Shown: one piece after another, positions 35,767-48,429 of the stretch
Position numbering within the stretch: the stretch's first letter is position 1
Layout: each line of letters starts with the position of its first letter
NCBI GenBank assembly: GCA_035235625.1
Contig: CP141146.1
Location: forward strand, 38,671,709 to 38,735,708
Direction of reading: 5' to 3'
Source of the DNA: Saururus chinensis
Lineage: Eukaryota; Streptophyta; Magnoliopsida; Piperales; Saururaceae
DNA length: 64,000 bases
Notes under the pieces: generated by a model
What the model saw: only the letters and a program-made list of their open reading frames with translations
Database searches by the model: none
Told to the model about the DNA's origin: nothing
Position numbers and translations under genes: made by a program

Positions 35767-38700
35767 TCAAAGCAATGAATGGATGAACCTAAATGACTTG
35801 TTTGGTTCCAGTTCCACAATGGATCGGTGGTCCGGGTTGAGCATCGAGTGCAGCTCCTCTGTGAACTTTTGCATTGCAGGAGCGGGCAAGTACATGGGAA
35901 CAGCTATCCCGTCCTCCCCCTTCTCGTTGCGGAAGGGGATGAAGAAGGTCCAGCAACCGGGGGTCGCTCCCAATACCCCTGCGTAGAGGGCCCTTCCCCA
36001 ACCGTAATCCACCTCTCCAACTCGGGCGCGTGTGTGGTCCGAAACAAAGAACGTCCCCGCCGTCGTGAAGCGGGGCCGACCCTTGAGCACCAGCAGGTCC
36101 GCCACCGATCGCATATACTCCTCGGTCACTTCCTTCTTTGCCTTCTTCACCAGCTCCACCCCGTAGCCCAGAGGGCTCCCAGTCAGCTTCCCTGCAGTCG
36201 TGATGGCCATGGGAAAGGCTACCACGTTTCCGTAGTAGCCTGCGGGAAGCGGCGGGCTGAACCGACCGCGGGCATTGATGGCGAATATCATGCGCACTTG
36301 CTCCTCAGGACCGGGCCGCAGGGTGATGGTGCGGCAGCGCCAGGTGCAGGCGGCGATGATGTCGAAGGTGGAAGCGGAGGTACGGAGGTGCGGGGGTAAG
36401 CTCTGCCGTAGACTGGACACATCGGTGGGGCTGAGGAAGAAGAAGCGCTGGGCCATGTGCGCGAAGGGAACGACGGTGTGATTGTCCAGCTCGTCGTACT
36501 CAGGGTGGACGAAAGTCACCCGGGGTGGGTCCCTTGCGTTGAGCAGCTCCCGTTGCCACACCGGTTGCACGGCTGGTGCTGCTGCGCCTCGAGCCAACTC
36601 TCCCACAGCCGTAAAAAATTGGAGCCCCCCAGCGGCGTCGCACATTAAGTGGTTGGCGCGGAGGGCAACTATGAATCCCCCGCAAGCGAGCCGGGTCACC
36701 TACATCATTAAACAAATCATGTCTTCAATCCGTTATTACAGAACGTGGTTGGAGGGTTTATATCGGCTGGGTGGACACTTTAATACCATCAGCGGATGCA
36801 AGATTTTGTGTTAAGGTGGTCAAAAAAATAATTAATTCGGAATAATTTTTTAACCAATATAAACTACAAAGATTTATTATTAAGATCTAATGGAGTAAAG
36901 ATATAGTAAAAATAAAAATTATAAGTAATTATTGGGACACTATTAATGGAACAAATTATTAAATACTTAATATATAATTACATACTAATATGAAAACCAA
37001 TGTTTCATTGGATATGTGGCATTTTGTTAAGACTAGCCCAATGGACATTGATCTTTGACATATTAAGGTTAACAATATTTACATATTGGATATCAACTAC
37101 CAAAACAAAAAAATTATTAAATACTTAATATATAATTACATACTAATATGAAAACCCACCATGTTTCATTAGATATGTGGCATTTTGTTAAGACTAGCTC
37201 AATGGACATTGATCTTTGACATATTAAGGTTAGCAATATTTACATACTGGATATCATCTACCAAAACAAAAAAATATATCTAAAAGGTAAAAACTATACT
37301 TGTATGGTCCATAGGCTCATTCTCGTGTTTAATCAAACTTATCAAAGTTTTAGGTAAGAATCCATACTTCAAATTTCAATTGCTTCATTGTATTGTGCTA
37401 CAACATAGACATGCCAAAGCATGCAAATCTTTATCTTTATGTCCACCTATTTTTCATAGCCTCAAATTTAATATCTATCCTAAACGATGATTATATTAAG
37501 GTCATATTAAGAAGCATTTCTAAAGTGAGCTGTGTAAATTTTTATGCCACAAAGTGGTCAAGCCTTTTTCTGGTAGGGGTCAATAAATAGTATGAATGTT
37601 TTTACCCATCCCAACTCAAAGAGGCTTGTTAAGTGTGGGTCTAAAGAATTTCAAAGCTAGGGTGGTCATTTGACCACCCTACCTACGATGTAAATTTGCC
37701 ACTGTTTAATACTCTCTATATGTATTATGTTACCCGTGAGTTTGATGGGTTGTCGGATGTAAATCCGACAGCCCAATGAGCCCGGATGCATGCCGGCGTG
37801 TGTGAGCTCAAGCTCATATAAACGGGACTCTGTATATATATAGTTCTAGTCCTAAGTTAGACATTCTTCTAGTCCTATAAGTTAATTTTTAGTTTTTTAA
37901 TATATTATTTTACGATATTTCTTCACTCCTAAATTAATAGCTCTATGTAATGAAAAAATTATTTTATATTAATAGTTCTATTTAGTTCAATTTAAGTAGT
38001 TGAGTATTTAAAAAAGAGAATTATAAACTTATTTTTCTTTCTTTTATATGTGGGTCTCACCATTAAAAGAATATTTCTATTCAGACGTCAGTTTTTATTT
38101 TATTCTCCAAAGAAAATTAAAAAGAAGTTTTTTTCTTTTTACTTCATTTCCCTATATTTTGCTCATACTTCCCCAAGTACATAGACCCCACCCCACTTTT
38201 CTTCTAACAACATCTTTGACTCTAACGACTTTGGCTCAAACGGTGAGATCCCGCTACGGAGACAGGATCTAGCCTGGGCGACCAAATTTTGTCGTGCAGG
38301 CCAAATCCGGTGCGCGACGTGATCTAATTTGCCAAATCTAGCGTGCGACTAGATCTAATTTGCAAGACAAATCCAGCCAGTCGCAGTCGAATTTATCTGC
38401 TGCAGGCCAAATCCGGCTCGGCCAACTTTAGCTGCCAGCTATGGCTTGTGCGGCCAAAGCCCAGCCTACCCACTTGGCTACCATGGCGTGCTAGCCAAAT
38501 AGCGCAGCCATGGCCCAAGCAGTGGCGCTGATGCCAGACTATCAATGTTGGTGCCGATGGCCAAACTCCTGCCAAAAAAAAAGGGGGAAATAGGGTAAAA
38601 ACTTTTATTATTTTTTAAATATAAAAGATAAGTAAAAGTTTTTAATAAGAGAGGGTGGGGTGAAGAAGAAATGGGGAATATAAGGAAAAAACTATGGTAT

Positions 38701-39495
38701 AAATAGCCACGTTCTTAATATAAAATAAAATTAAAATAAAATTATTAATATAAGACATATAAAAAAATAAGTCTCGCCTGCCAATAAAAAGATACTTTTT
38801 CTCTCTGCCAATAAAATCATAAAGAAAGCGATGCTATCTTTCGTAAGTATAGTTGTAAAAAGGGCACTCCATGCTAGCTGGACGTCAACTTTGTTCTTAT
38901 GAAATGCTGGCAGTCAATTTAGTGAAAATACACCGCAAACAAGTGAATGAAAAATTTGTCGTGAAGGTACACATCACACCTCCTAATATCCACGCCTTAC
39001 TCTTCTCAGCAAAACAAAGCTGAAAGAAACATGTAAGCTATGGAGCATTACCTGAATCAAGAGCAAGGGGCAGTCCACGATCCCATCTGAACCAGGGACA
39101 TCACAGAGAAAACCGTCAACGCCGAGGAAGGGTGGCTTAAGAGCCTCCCCGAATTGGGCTATCTTTACATTGGCGTCGGCCTCGATGAAGAGGACACCCT
39201 CCCCATTACACTCCACAACGAGTTTCCCGTGAGCCCCTTCCCTCAGCCTACCGGCTAAGGGGTAATAGGGAACCAGCGACCTTGATAGGGCGTTTCTGAT
39301 GACAGCAACCGGATCTCTCCCCTCCATATGGGGATCCACCCTGTAAAACTGGACGACTGGGACATGGAACCGAAGGCCCTGTTGGTCGTCGATATCCGAT
39401 AGCTGCTTCCACTCATGTGGGGTGGGCGAAGCAGGCGTTACAAGCACGGGTTCTTGCCTCCTGATGCAAATTTTTAGCTGATCAGAAGAGGCCAT
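35767..39495 (-). CDS. BAHD-family acyltransferase, copy A (benzyl-alcohol O-benzoyltransferase-like)
   Basis: Two exons: 39495-39052 (148 codons) and 36699-35767 (310 codons plus stop). They join in phase 0 as CAG|GTAATG ... TAG|GTG to give [12 protein letters not shown], the usual BAHD junction. The 458-residue product has the normal family length. The N-terminus has the [19 protein letters not shown] segment typical of benzoyl/alcohol acyltransferases. HLMCD (H165-D169) is the HxxxD catalytic motif, and GYYGNVV and DYGWG (379-383) are present, the latter varying from DFGWG by one residue. BAHD enzymes are soluble cytosolic enzymes that move acyl groups from acyl-CoA to alcohols or amines; the ester-forming role and substrates here are inferred from similarity. 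GC-rich exons contrast with the AT-rich surroundings. A TATA box lies 85 nt upstream of the ATG. Gly-Gly replaces the usual Gly-Leu after DAA, so reduced or altered activity is possible. Confidence 0.88.
36700..39051 (-). other. Intron of BAHD copy A (2352 bp)
   Basis: AT-rich, with GT...AG borders (GTAATG donor, GATGTAG acceptor). It contains a 158 bp direct duplication at 36955-37273. A moderately GC-rich stretch at 38220-38570 (shared with copy B near 55740-56100) has internal repeats of GATCTAATTTGC and CCAAATC(C/T). No gene was seen inside. Confidence 0.8.
36955..37273. repeat. 158 bp tandem duplication in BAHD A intron
   Basis: Unit 1 (36955-37112) and unit 2 (37113-about 37273) share ATTATTAAATACTTAATA, ATGTGGCATTTTGTTAAGAC and CTACCAAAACAAAAAAA, with only a few differences. 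I did not see this in the copy B intron. Confidence 0.85.
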
Positions 39496-39555
39496 GATTA
39501 TAAAGAGGACTAGTCTTTGATCTCTCTCCTAAGTCGGAGAATGACGATAAGATGA

Positions 39556-39565
39556 ATGCATGCAT
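39556..39565 (-). promoter_or_regulatory. RY-type CATGCATG motif in the 5' leader of BAHD A
   Basis: The alternating ATGCATGCAT sequence contains a palindromic RY core (CATGCA) between the TATA box and the ATG. Copy B has ATGCTTGCAT here, which breaks the palindrome. RY cores are bound by B3-domain factors, but a function in this leader position is not shown. Confidence 0.35.
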
Positions 39566-39579
39566 GGACGGGCTGGGCC

Positions 39580-39585
39580 TTTATA
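39580..39585 (-). promoter_or_regulatory. TATA box of BAHD copy A
   Basis: The minus strand reads CTCTATAAAGG, 85 nt upstream of the ATG at 39495. That would place transcription start about 50-60 nt before the ATG. It is identical at the equivalent position in copy B (57076-57081). Confidence 0.65.
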
Positions 39586-39609
39586 GAGCGACAGAAACAA
39601 GCCAAGATA

Positions 39610-42600
39610 GTGACGGTGGTCCCTAATCTTTTAGTGGGTGAAGTGTTGTAGTCCATTATTCAAAGAGAGAGAGAATTCTATTTCATTTTCTACTTGGCCA
39701 AATGTTTTTCTCGTTTTAAGGAAGAAGAAACGTGTTCTTTAATGTCATAATCGAAGCACAATCTGTCCACCTAGTGTCAAAAAAGTGCTAATACCTATAT
39801 TGTATAAATGTTCATGACGCTGTGTCAATGTGATATTTTTTTTCTCTATAGTAAACACCTTTGATTAAATTTAGAAAAATAAATTTCCCTATTATCCAGC
39901 ATGACTTATTAATTTCATACTTTTATGTAATTATAATTTAGAAAACTTATAGAAATTGAAGTTCAAATAGAGCGTCGTGCACTCTATCCTTAATATAAAT
40001 TTATGCCCTCCTAAAGGTACTTTGGATCTCCTAAACACTTATCTCATATGAAAATTTGATCTACCTCACACTTTAGGAGCACCTCTAGACATCGCATGCA
40101 TCGAACCACAATAATATAATTACCTGATTTAGGGACTCCTAATTAAGGGCCTATGAGTAGATTTAAAAATTAAAAAACTCTCAATAAGAGATTAATATGT
40201 ACCCTAAATACATGACCCCGTTAAATATCAAAAAAATTACCGAGTTCCATGATGTGAAGGAGTAACCTTTAGCTTAGTTGTATACACATTAGAGTTCAGA
40301 AAAGTCTTAAACAAAATGAAAAAATACCCTAAATACTATTAAAAAATTTAAAAAACTAAATATAATTTATTTAAATTAATATTTATTATTTTAATATGTA
40401 ATATATAATAAATTAATTAAATAAATAAATTTCTACTTTCTCCCCACTTCTCCTTAGAGCTAAGGCTCACATTCATGCGTGTGAATGAGTGAGAGAAAGA
40501 AAAGAGAAGTGAAGAGAAGAGAGAGAAAGTGGAGAGAGGTGACAAGAAAAATAGAAGAGAGAGAGTGAAGAGAGACATAGAGAAGATAGAGGAGAGAGGA
40601 GAGAGAAGATAAAGATAAAGAAGAGAGAGAGGAGAGAGAGTGAGAGGAAAGAGTACAGAGAGGGGGAGGAATTTAATTTTGATTTTTTAGATTTTTTTAT
40701 TAAATATTATATTTTAAAATTAAAAAAATAATAAAATGTATTAATGACGCATAAACATTTGCATCACTAACATGTGCATACGCCTATGTGCCGCTAATAT
40801 ATATATTATTTTGAAAATATAATATATAATTATAAAATCACAAAAAATTAAAATTAAATTCCCCTACTCTCTCCCCTCTCATCCTTCAAGCCAGGGCTCA
40901 CGTTGACACGCGTGGGAGAGAGATTAGAAGGAGAAGAGAGAGGGACGAGAGAAAAGAGAGGGAGAGGAGTGGGGGAGAGAGAGAGAGAGAAGAGAGAAAG
41001 AATTCAGAGAGGGAGAGAGAGAGAATTGAGAGAGATAGTGACGGTGGTCCCTTATCTTTTCGTGGGTGAAGTGTTGTAGTTCATATATTCAAAGAGAGAG
41101 AATTCTATTTCATTTTCTACTTGGTCAAATGTTCTTCATGTTTTAAGAAAGAAGAAATGTGTTCTTTAATGTCATAGTCAAAGTACAATCTGTCTACCTA
41201 GTGTCGAAAATGTACGAATACCAACATTGCATAAATGTTCATGACGCCATGTCAAAGTGATATTTTTATTTTATTTTCTCCATACTAAAAACCTTTGATT
41301 AAATTTAGAAAAATAAATCTCCCTATTGTCCGGTATGACTTATTAATCTTGTACTTTTATGTAATTATAATTTGGAAAACTTATAGAAATTGTAGTTTAA
41401 ATAGAGCGTCGTACACTTTATCCTTAATATATATTTATGCCCTCCTAAGGGTACTTTGGATCTCCTCGACATTTGTCTCATATGATAATTTGATCTACCT
41501 CATACTTTAGGAGTACCTCTCAACATCGCATGCATCGAACCACGATATTGTAAGTACTCGATTTAAGGACTCCGAATTAGGGACCTATGAGTAGATTTAA
41601 AAATTAAAAAAAAATTAGTAAGAGATTAATATGTACCCGAAATACATGACCATGTTAGATACCAAAAAAATTACCGAGGCTCCATGACGTGAAGGAGTAA
41701 CCTTTAGCTTAGTTATATACCCATTAGAGTTCAGGAAAGTCTTAAACAAAATGATAAAGATACCGTAAACACTATTAAAAAATTTTAAAAACCAAATATA
41801 ATATCTTTAAATTAATTTTTATTATTTTAATATGTAATATATAATAAATAAGTAAATTCAATAAAAATTTCCTACTTTCTCTCCACTGCTCCTTAGAGTT
41901 GGGGTTCACGTTCACGAGTGTGAATGAGTGAGAGAAAGAAAAGAGGAGTGAAGAGAAGAGAGAGAAAGTGGAGAGAGAGGTTATATAAGAGAGAGAGAGA
42001 GAGGAGAGAGAGAGTGAAGAGAGAGAGAGAGGAGAGAGGGCAAAGAGAGGGGAAGGAATTTAATTTTATTTTTTTAGATTTTTTATTAAATATTATATTT
42101 AAAAATAAAAAATAATAATAAAATGTATTACTGGCGCATAAGCATTTGCATCGCTAATACCTTAGGTATTAGTGACACACACGCCTATGCGTCGCTAACA
42201 TATATATTATTTTTAAAATATAATATATAATTACAAAATCACAAAGAATTAAAATTAAATTCCCTTACTCTCTCCCCTCTCATCCTCAGAGCCAGGGCTC
42301 ATGTTGACGCGCGTGGGAGAGAGAGGAGAGAGATTAGAAAGAGAGGAGAGAGGGAAGAGAAAGAGGAGAGGGAGAGGAGGGGGAGAGAGAGAGAGGAGAG
42401 AGAGATAGTGACGGTGGTCCCTTATCTTTTCATGGGTGAAGTGTTGTAGTCCATATATTCAAAGAGCGAGAGAATTCTATTTCATTTTCTACTTGGCCAA
42501 ATGTTCTTCATGTTTTAAGAAAGAAGAAATGTATTCTTTAATGTCATAATCTCAACATGATCTGTCTACCTAGCGTGGAAAAAGTGCTAATACCTACATT

Positions 42601-43652
42601 GTATAAATGTTCACGACGCCATGTCAAAGTGATATTTTTATTTTATTTTCTCCATACTAAAAACCTTTGATTAAATTTAGAAAAATAAATCTCCCTATTG
42701 TCCAGTACGACTTATTAATTTTGTACTTTTATGTAATTATAATTTGGAAAACTTATAGAAATTGGAGTTTAAATAGAGCGTCATACACTCTATCCTTAAT
42801 ATATATTTACGCCCTCCTAAGGGCACTTTGGATCGCCTCGACACTTGTCTCATATGATAATTTTACCTACCTCATACTTTAGGAGTACCTCTAGACATTG
42901 CATGCAACGAACCACGATAATGTAAGTACTCGATTTAGGGACTATGAGTAGATTTAAAAATTTTAAAAAAATTAGTAAGAGATTAATATTTACCCTAAAT
43001 ACATAACCCCGTTAAATACCAGAAACATTACCCAGGCTCCATGACGTGAAGGAGTAACCTTAAGCTTAGTCATATACTTATTAGAGTTTAGGAAAGTCTT
43101 AGACAAAATGATAAAGATACCCTAAATACTATTAAAATTTTTAAAAAACCAAATATAATTTATTTAAATTAATATTTATTATTTTAATATGTAATATATA
43201 ATAAATTAATTAATTAAGATTTCCCTACTTTCTCCCTATTCCTCCTTAGAGATATGGCTCACGTTCACATGTGTGAGTGGGAGGGAGAAAGAATAGAAGA
43301 GTGAAGAGAAAAGAGAGAAAGTGGAGAGAGAGAGAGGAGAAAGAGAGTGAAGAGAGAGTCATAGAGAAGAGAGAGGAGAGAGGGTAGAGAGTGGGAGGAA
43401 TTAAATTTTAATTTTTTATATTTTTTTTAAATATTATATTTTGAAAATAATAAAAAAAAGTATTAGCAATGCATAGGCATTTGCATCGCTAATACCCTAG
43501 GTATTAGCGATGCATATGTATGCCTATGTGTCGATAATTCATTTATTTTATTTTATATTTATTATTTTTAAAATATAATATATAATTAAAAAATTACAAA
43601 GAAATAAAACAAAGTTCCCTACTCTCTCCCATCTCATCCTTAGAGCCGGGGC
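39610..43652. repeat. About 1.4 kb tandem repeat, three units, immediately upstream of BAHD A
   Basis: Units are anchored by GTGACGGTGGTCCC at 39610, 41038 and 42418, giving periods of 1428 and 1380 bp. The third unit is cut at 43652. Each contains the ATTCTATTTCATTTTCTACT block, a GCATGCA(T/A)CGAACCAC block, an AT-rich ATATAATAAATTAATT block, two GGGGCTCACGTT-type monomers with GA tracts, and inverted TTAGTGACGC motifs. The first unit starts about 115 bp upstream of the BAHD A start codon. Copy B has a single copy starting near 57103. Confidence 0.8.
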
Positions 43653-44852
43653 TCATCACCTTCAACTTGGTATTGGGTTGACCCAAGTTGGGTTTTGGTG
43701 AGCAAAGCCATATGAATCATCATGTTACTCAACCTATCATGATAATATTGCTACTTTATCACGACCATGGATCTCATCAATTTCTAAAACATGTCCTCCA
43801 CAACATCAGAGCAGCATGTTGAAACTACGTGGGGCAACCAACTAATGCAGGGTGGATATCGATGGGAAGCACTTCACAAGATGAATCCAGCTACAAGCAT
43901 GCACAACTTCCTATCTCGCAAATTACACAAGTAATATTGTAAAATAAAGGGGGTGAAATAGAGAAAGAAGTTTTCTTCCTCTTTTGCAATATTTTAGAGA
44001 AAATTACTTACTAATGGCTTCCATTAAGGTGCCAAATTCTTATATAGACCTTAGTGGAATAAAGTGTCAATAAAGAAGCCTAAGCTAAGACTAAATAAGG
44101 ACTAACTAATCAAAATTAGAGAAAATAGACTAAAAAATCTTAAATAAATAAGAACACACTGAATTAAGTCTCCTACTAAAGAAAAACCTTTTAAAGAGAG
44201 AAATCTGTAACGAGAAGTTGAATCCCAAGAAAAATCCTAGCATATCCCAGAACTGTGTTATTGATCACTTATAAGGGTTGATCGATCATTCATGTTTTTG
44301 GATGAACAATATCATAGTTGTATGGAAGATCCTGATCAATTATTCAAGGTTGTGGAATTGTTCTACTATGATAGTTTAGCTCTAGGCCCAATTGATCAAT
44401 GGGAGTTCTATTTCAAATTATCTATGTTTGATCCCAATTTTCCATAAATTTTGAAGCCAATTGATTTACATCAGTAACCCTAGTTGCTCTTAGCCATATA
44501 GTCCTCTCTTTTTTCAGTTTCATATTGTGCATTAGTGCTTCTAGGTTTATAATTAGCGTTATATTCATTGAGATGGATACAGGTCATGCTACTTAGTCTA
44601 GTGCTGGTAGCGGTACTTTAGGAGCCCCTAGTTTTAAGGCACCCTCTTTCTTTGACAAATAGAGAGATAGAACAATATTCACTATTGAGTGTTAGGTTTA
44701 CTTTACTATTAGTTTTGAGTGTCTTGCAATGTTGAGATACAAACCACTATAACGCCCTTAAATTTTCCACTTCATGGGTCGCTGATGGGACACCTATGTG
44801 TTAGTGACCACTTCGACGAAACCGTTGGTAAGGAAATGACCCATTGATGGAC

Positions 44853-45011
44853 AAACACAATACCGTTAAAACATGGATCATGGGTGGTTGTGGTTCTAGA
44901 CAAAATCAATTGGTTACACACTTTAAATTGATGCCCAAACACAATACCATTAAAACATTGATCATGGGTAGTTGTGGTTCTAGACAAAATCAGTTGGTTA
45001 CACAATTTAAA
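44853..45011 (+). repeat. 84 bp tandem duplication
   Basis: Two units start with AAACACAATACC at 44853 and 44937. They share ATCATGGGT(G/A)GTTGTGG and TCTAGACAAAATCA with few differences. Confidence 0.8.
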
Positions 45012-45849
45012 ACCCCACAAATTAAATAATTTTTTCTAGACTTGAACTAGAAAAGAGCCCAAGGAGATGATTATAGGATCAATGTATAAATTGGAGGAGG
45101 AACTATATATAGGAGACACCAGAGCAATTGAGTAGGATTTCTTGTAAACAACCATGCAGACTAAAGTAGAACTACCGATGGATTTGCATTGAAGAAGTAA
45201 AATGAACTAACCTCCAAAAAGATTATAAAATCATGATATGCAAGTTTGAAAATATATGTATGTAGTAGTTTCTATGAGTGATATTATGTTATGAGTTTAT
45301 ATATGGTGCATTACGTAGTGCCATTTCCATAGATCTGTATGATCACGGTACAAAGTCATGTCATAGTTATATGCTCAGTATAAATGGATACCAACAACTA
45401 AAGAGAATTCCCCATGTAAGTGTTTAGAGTTCATAATGGGAATTTCTTGTACATCATCTAATGATTGAGGTTTGGATTAATTCCCTAGGGTTTTATTGAG
45501 AAAAATGAACCCAACATGTGTCAAGCTTGTTTCCAAACAATTACTCTTCTGCACTGGACACTAACACCTACACTGATGTGTCAACAAGCTATCGATACTT
45601 AAGAGAAGATGGATTGTTTCTAACACCGATGTATAGGGATGTAATTCAGGTAGCTATGATACTGTGGTGGTTGATGAAGTTGTTCAAAAGACTTAGGTGA
45701 GCACTACACCTCATCTACATCCATACAAGCTTTCTTGGCTGAAGAAAAGAGTGAGGTATAAGTTTATAAAAGTTGTTTAGTTTTTTTATCTATTGGTTTT
45801 GCATACAAAGATAAAATATGTTGCATGTTGATATTATAGATATTTGTCA

Positions 45850-47420
45850 TTTATTACTTGGACGGCCTTGGCAATATGATACACGGCATGCATGATGGTT
45901 GTAAGAAAACTTATGGGATAATACTAAGATTGTTCTTGTTCCTCATAAGATAATATGGTTACACCCCAAAACAAAAAAGAAGGGGCTCTTTTCTTTAGGA
46001 TTAAATTTATTGCGAAAATGAAGGAGGATTTTTTGTATGTTTTAATGTATAAGGAGGCTAATGAAAGTTGGCAAATTCAAGTAAAGGTTCAACCTTTGGT
46101 AGGGGAGTTTTAAGATGCATTTTTGGAATCTTTACATGATGGGTTGCCCCCCCTTAAAGATATCAACACAAAATTAATTTGATGTCAAGATCTGTACTCC
46201 CTATTCATCCACATTATAAGATTAGTCCTACGATGCATGAAGAGCTTTAGCAACAAGTTCATGAGTTAATGGGCAAATGACACCTTAGAGAGAGTTTGAG
46301 GCAATGTGTTGTACTAGCCTTGCTTAGTCCTAAAATGGATGGTCGTTGGTATATGTGTGAGGATAGCCATGCTATTAACAAGATTATTGTTAAGTATCGT
46401 TTTCTAATTCCACTACTTGATGATTTGTTTGATTAATTAAGTAGTGCTACTATCTTTAGAAAGTTGGATTTAAAGAGTGGTAACCATCAAATTTAAATTA
46501 GATTGGGTGATAAATAGAAAATAACTTTCAAGACAAGGGAAGGTTGCATGATAGTGATGAACCATAAATGAATAACTTAATGAAGGCCACATGGGAAAAG
46601 ATTTTCCAACTTATTTCTTCATCTTATTTTTGGTCATCTATGCTAAGAGAAGTGTATAGTTTGTCAAAAAATATTATATATTGCTAAAGGGACATCTACT
46701 AATTTTGTTTTGTATTTGTCTATACCTACCCCTAAGCAACCTTAGATTTACATTAGTATGAATTTTGTTCTTAAAATGCCATGCACACAGAGAGGAAGGA
46801 ATGCTATCTATGTGATTGTGGATAAATTTTCAAAGATGGCATATATTGTGGCTTGCAAGACTAGTAATGGCTCTTATGTTGTATTATTGTTTTTCATGGA
46901 GATATATCAATTACATGCCCTACCCTTATCCATTGTGTCTGATTGGGATACTCATTTCTTGAGTCACTTTTGACTTTCTTTGTAGAAATTGACACATATA
47001 TCTCTTGATTTCAGTAGTACTTATCATTCATAAACTGATAGTTAGATGAAGGTAGCAAATAAATCTCTTAGTAACTTGTTAAAGTGTTAGGTGGATGCTA
47101 ACTTAAAACCTTAGTATCAACACTTGTTTAAAGCTAAATTTACATATAATTGAAGTATGAACGGATTTATAGGTTTTAACCCTTTTACTTAGGTGTCAAA
47201 TGCAAAATATAAAGCTATAGGTGATTTAAAGAGATGACATGTGGAGTTTGATGTTGATAAATTTGTTCAGGCTGTTTTTACCAAAGATTAATTTTGAGTA
47301 GGGGAATAAAACAAATTATCTACAAGGAACATTGAACCTTTGGAGATCAATCTTAATGTTTACCATCTCAAACTTCCAGTCGTATTCATACTTTAGATGT
47401 GTTTAATGTCCGACACTTAA
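45850..47420 (+). pseudogene. Ty3/gypsy pol remnant (reverse transcriptase, integrase)
   Basis: HLLLGRPWQYD near 45850 is the end of the protease/linker. HDGLPPLKDI follows near 46140. The reverse transcriptase is seen as [18 protein letters not shown] and IFRKLDLKSGNHQI near 46370-46500; it breaks off before the FDD motif. Integrase at 46758-46973 reads MNFVLKMPCTQRGRNAIYVI, then DKFSKMAYIVA and SIVSDWDTHFLSHF, followed by TYHS-TDS with stops. RNase H and the zinc-binding part appear deleted. Many stops mean it is inactive. It differs in sequence from the gypsy element at 25858-30538, so it is another lineage. Confidence 0.8.
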
Positions 47421-48020
47421 TTCCTTACGTTAATGATTCTTTAGATGATGATTCTCTAAATTCGATGTCAAATTCTTTCAAACAAGGGAAGGGTGATGTA
47501 AATTATTTGGCTTTAATGTTTATGGAGACATGGGATTGAACATTAAAATTCACGACAAAACAACCATCAATCCATCTAGCCAAGAAAGTGATCGATTGCC
47601 TATCAAATTGCCCTTGTAGAATAGTTCCAAAAACCTCATTCGAGTGATCAATCGATCTGTGATAGTTTGAACAATAACATGAACGATCAAATGAACTTTA
47701 TGAGTGATCATTCCATTTTGGATTTGAATTCCAGTTCTAGACTTTATTCTTTAGTAGGAGACTTAATTCTATGTATTTTTATTTATTTAGGCTTCCTAGT
47801 TTATTTTCTCTAATTTTGATTGGTTAGTTCTATTTAGTCTTAGAATAGATCCCTTTTTAATAGTTTATGCCATTAGGACCTATATAAGAGTTTGGCACCT
47901 TAATGGAAATCATTAGTTTGTAATTTTTTTCTAAAATGTTGTTGAAGAAGAAGAAATTTTTGTTTTCTATTATTTTCCCTCTATTTTGGGAATTTACTTG
48001 TATAATTCATAAGAGAGAAA

Positions 48021-48429
48021 AGTTGTGCATGTTTGTAGCTAGATTTATCAATATTTCCAATCCAACCATCCATCATAAGTTTTCAGGTCAAAACAATCTA
48101 GTTATCCCTAATTATTTTGTGTGCATAAATGGATGGGCACATGGTAAATACCAATTACTGCATGATACACTCATGAACTTGTAGTTCCATGTTACAAACT
48201 TAAAAGCATACCTTGTAGTAATAATGTTCTCTCCACTATCCATACATATAGGCATAGGCATACACCGAGTAGATTGGGAGGGGTTTGCAGAATTAGGGGG
48301 CGATTCGGACTTCACCTTAACCCCTAGTTGCCGTCTCATCATGGGTAGCCTCTTGGTATCTGGTTATCATCTCCATTGTTTTATTTTGAGATCTTTCATG
48401 GCAAATAATGTCCCGTGGCATGGCCTCTT
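48021..48429. other. No recognised gene; exon-like minus-strand frame
   Basis: A minus-strand frame at 48112-48342 includes SANPSQSTRCMPMPICMDSG. Its ENIITTR is followed by an AAG|GTATGC-like donor near 48205-48214. I do not recognise the family. It may be a fragment of a host exon or chance. Confidence 0.25.

Larger units (their letters stand above)
43653..48020. mobile_element. Decayed Ty3/gypsy element with oppositely oriented LTR-like ends
   Basis: The segment begins abruptly at 43653, breaking the third upstream repeat unit. It holds a minus-oriented LTR-like sequence at 43885-44195, gypsy pol remnants on the plus strand at 45850-47420, and a plus-oriented LTR-like sequence at about 47740-48020. 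The LTR pieces share, in opposite orientation, CTTTAGTAGGAGACTTAATT, TTTTCTCTAATTTTGATT and TTTGGCACCTTAATGGAA. Such an arrangement needs rearrangement or two insertions. Confidence 0.7.

Noticed and set aside
35827-36399. Antisense frames over BAHD exon 2 (also 53598-54173)
   Set aside because: They mirror the GC-rich third positions of the real genes. The sense frames have BAHD motifs and correct splice junctions.
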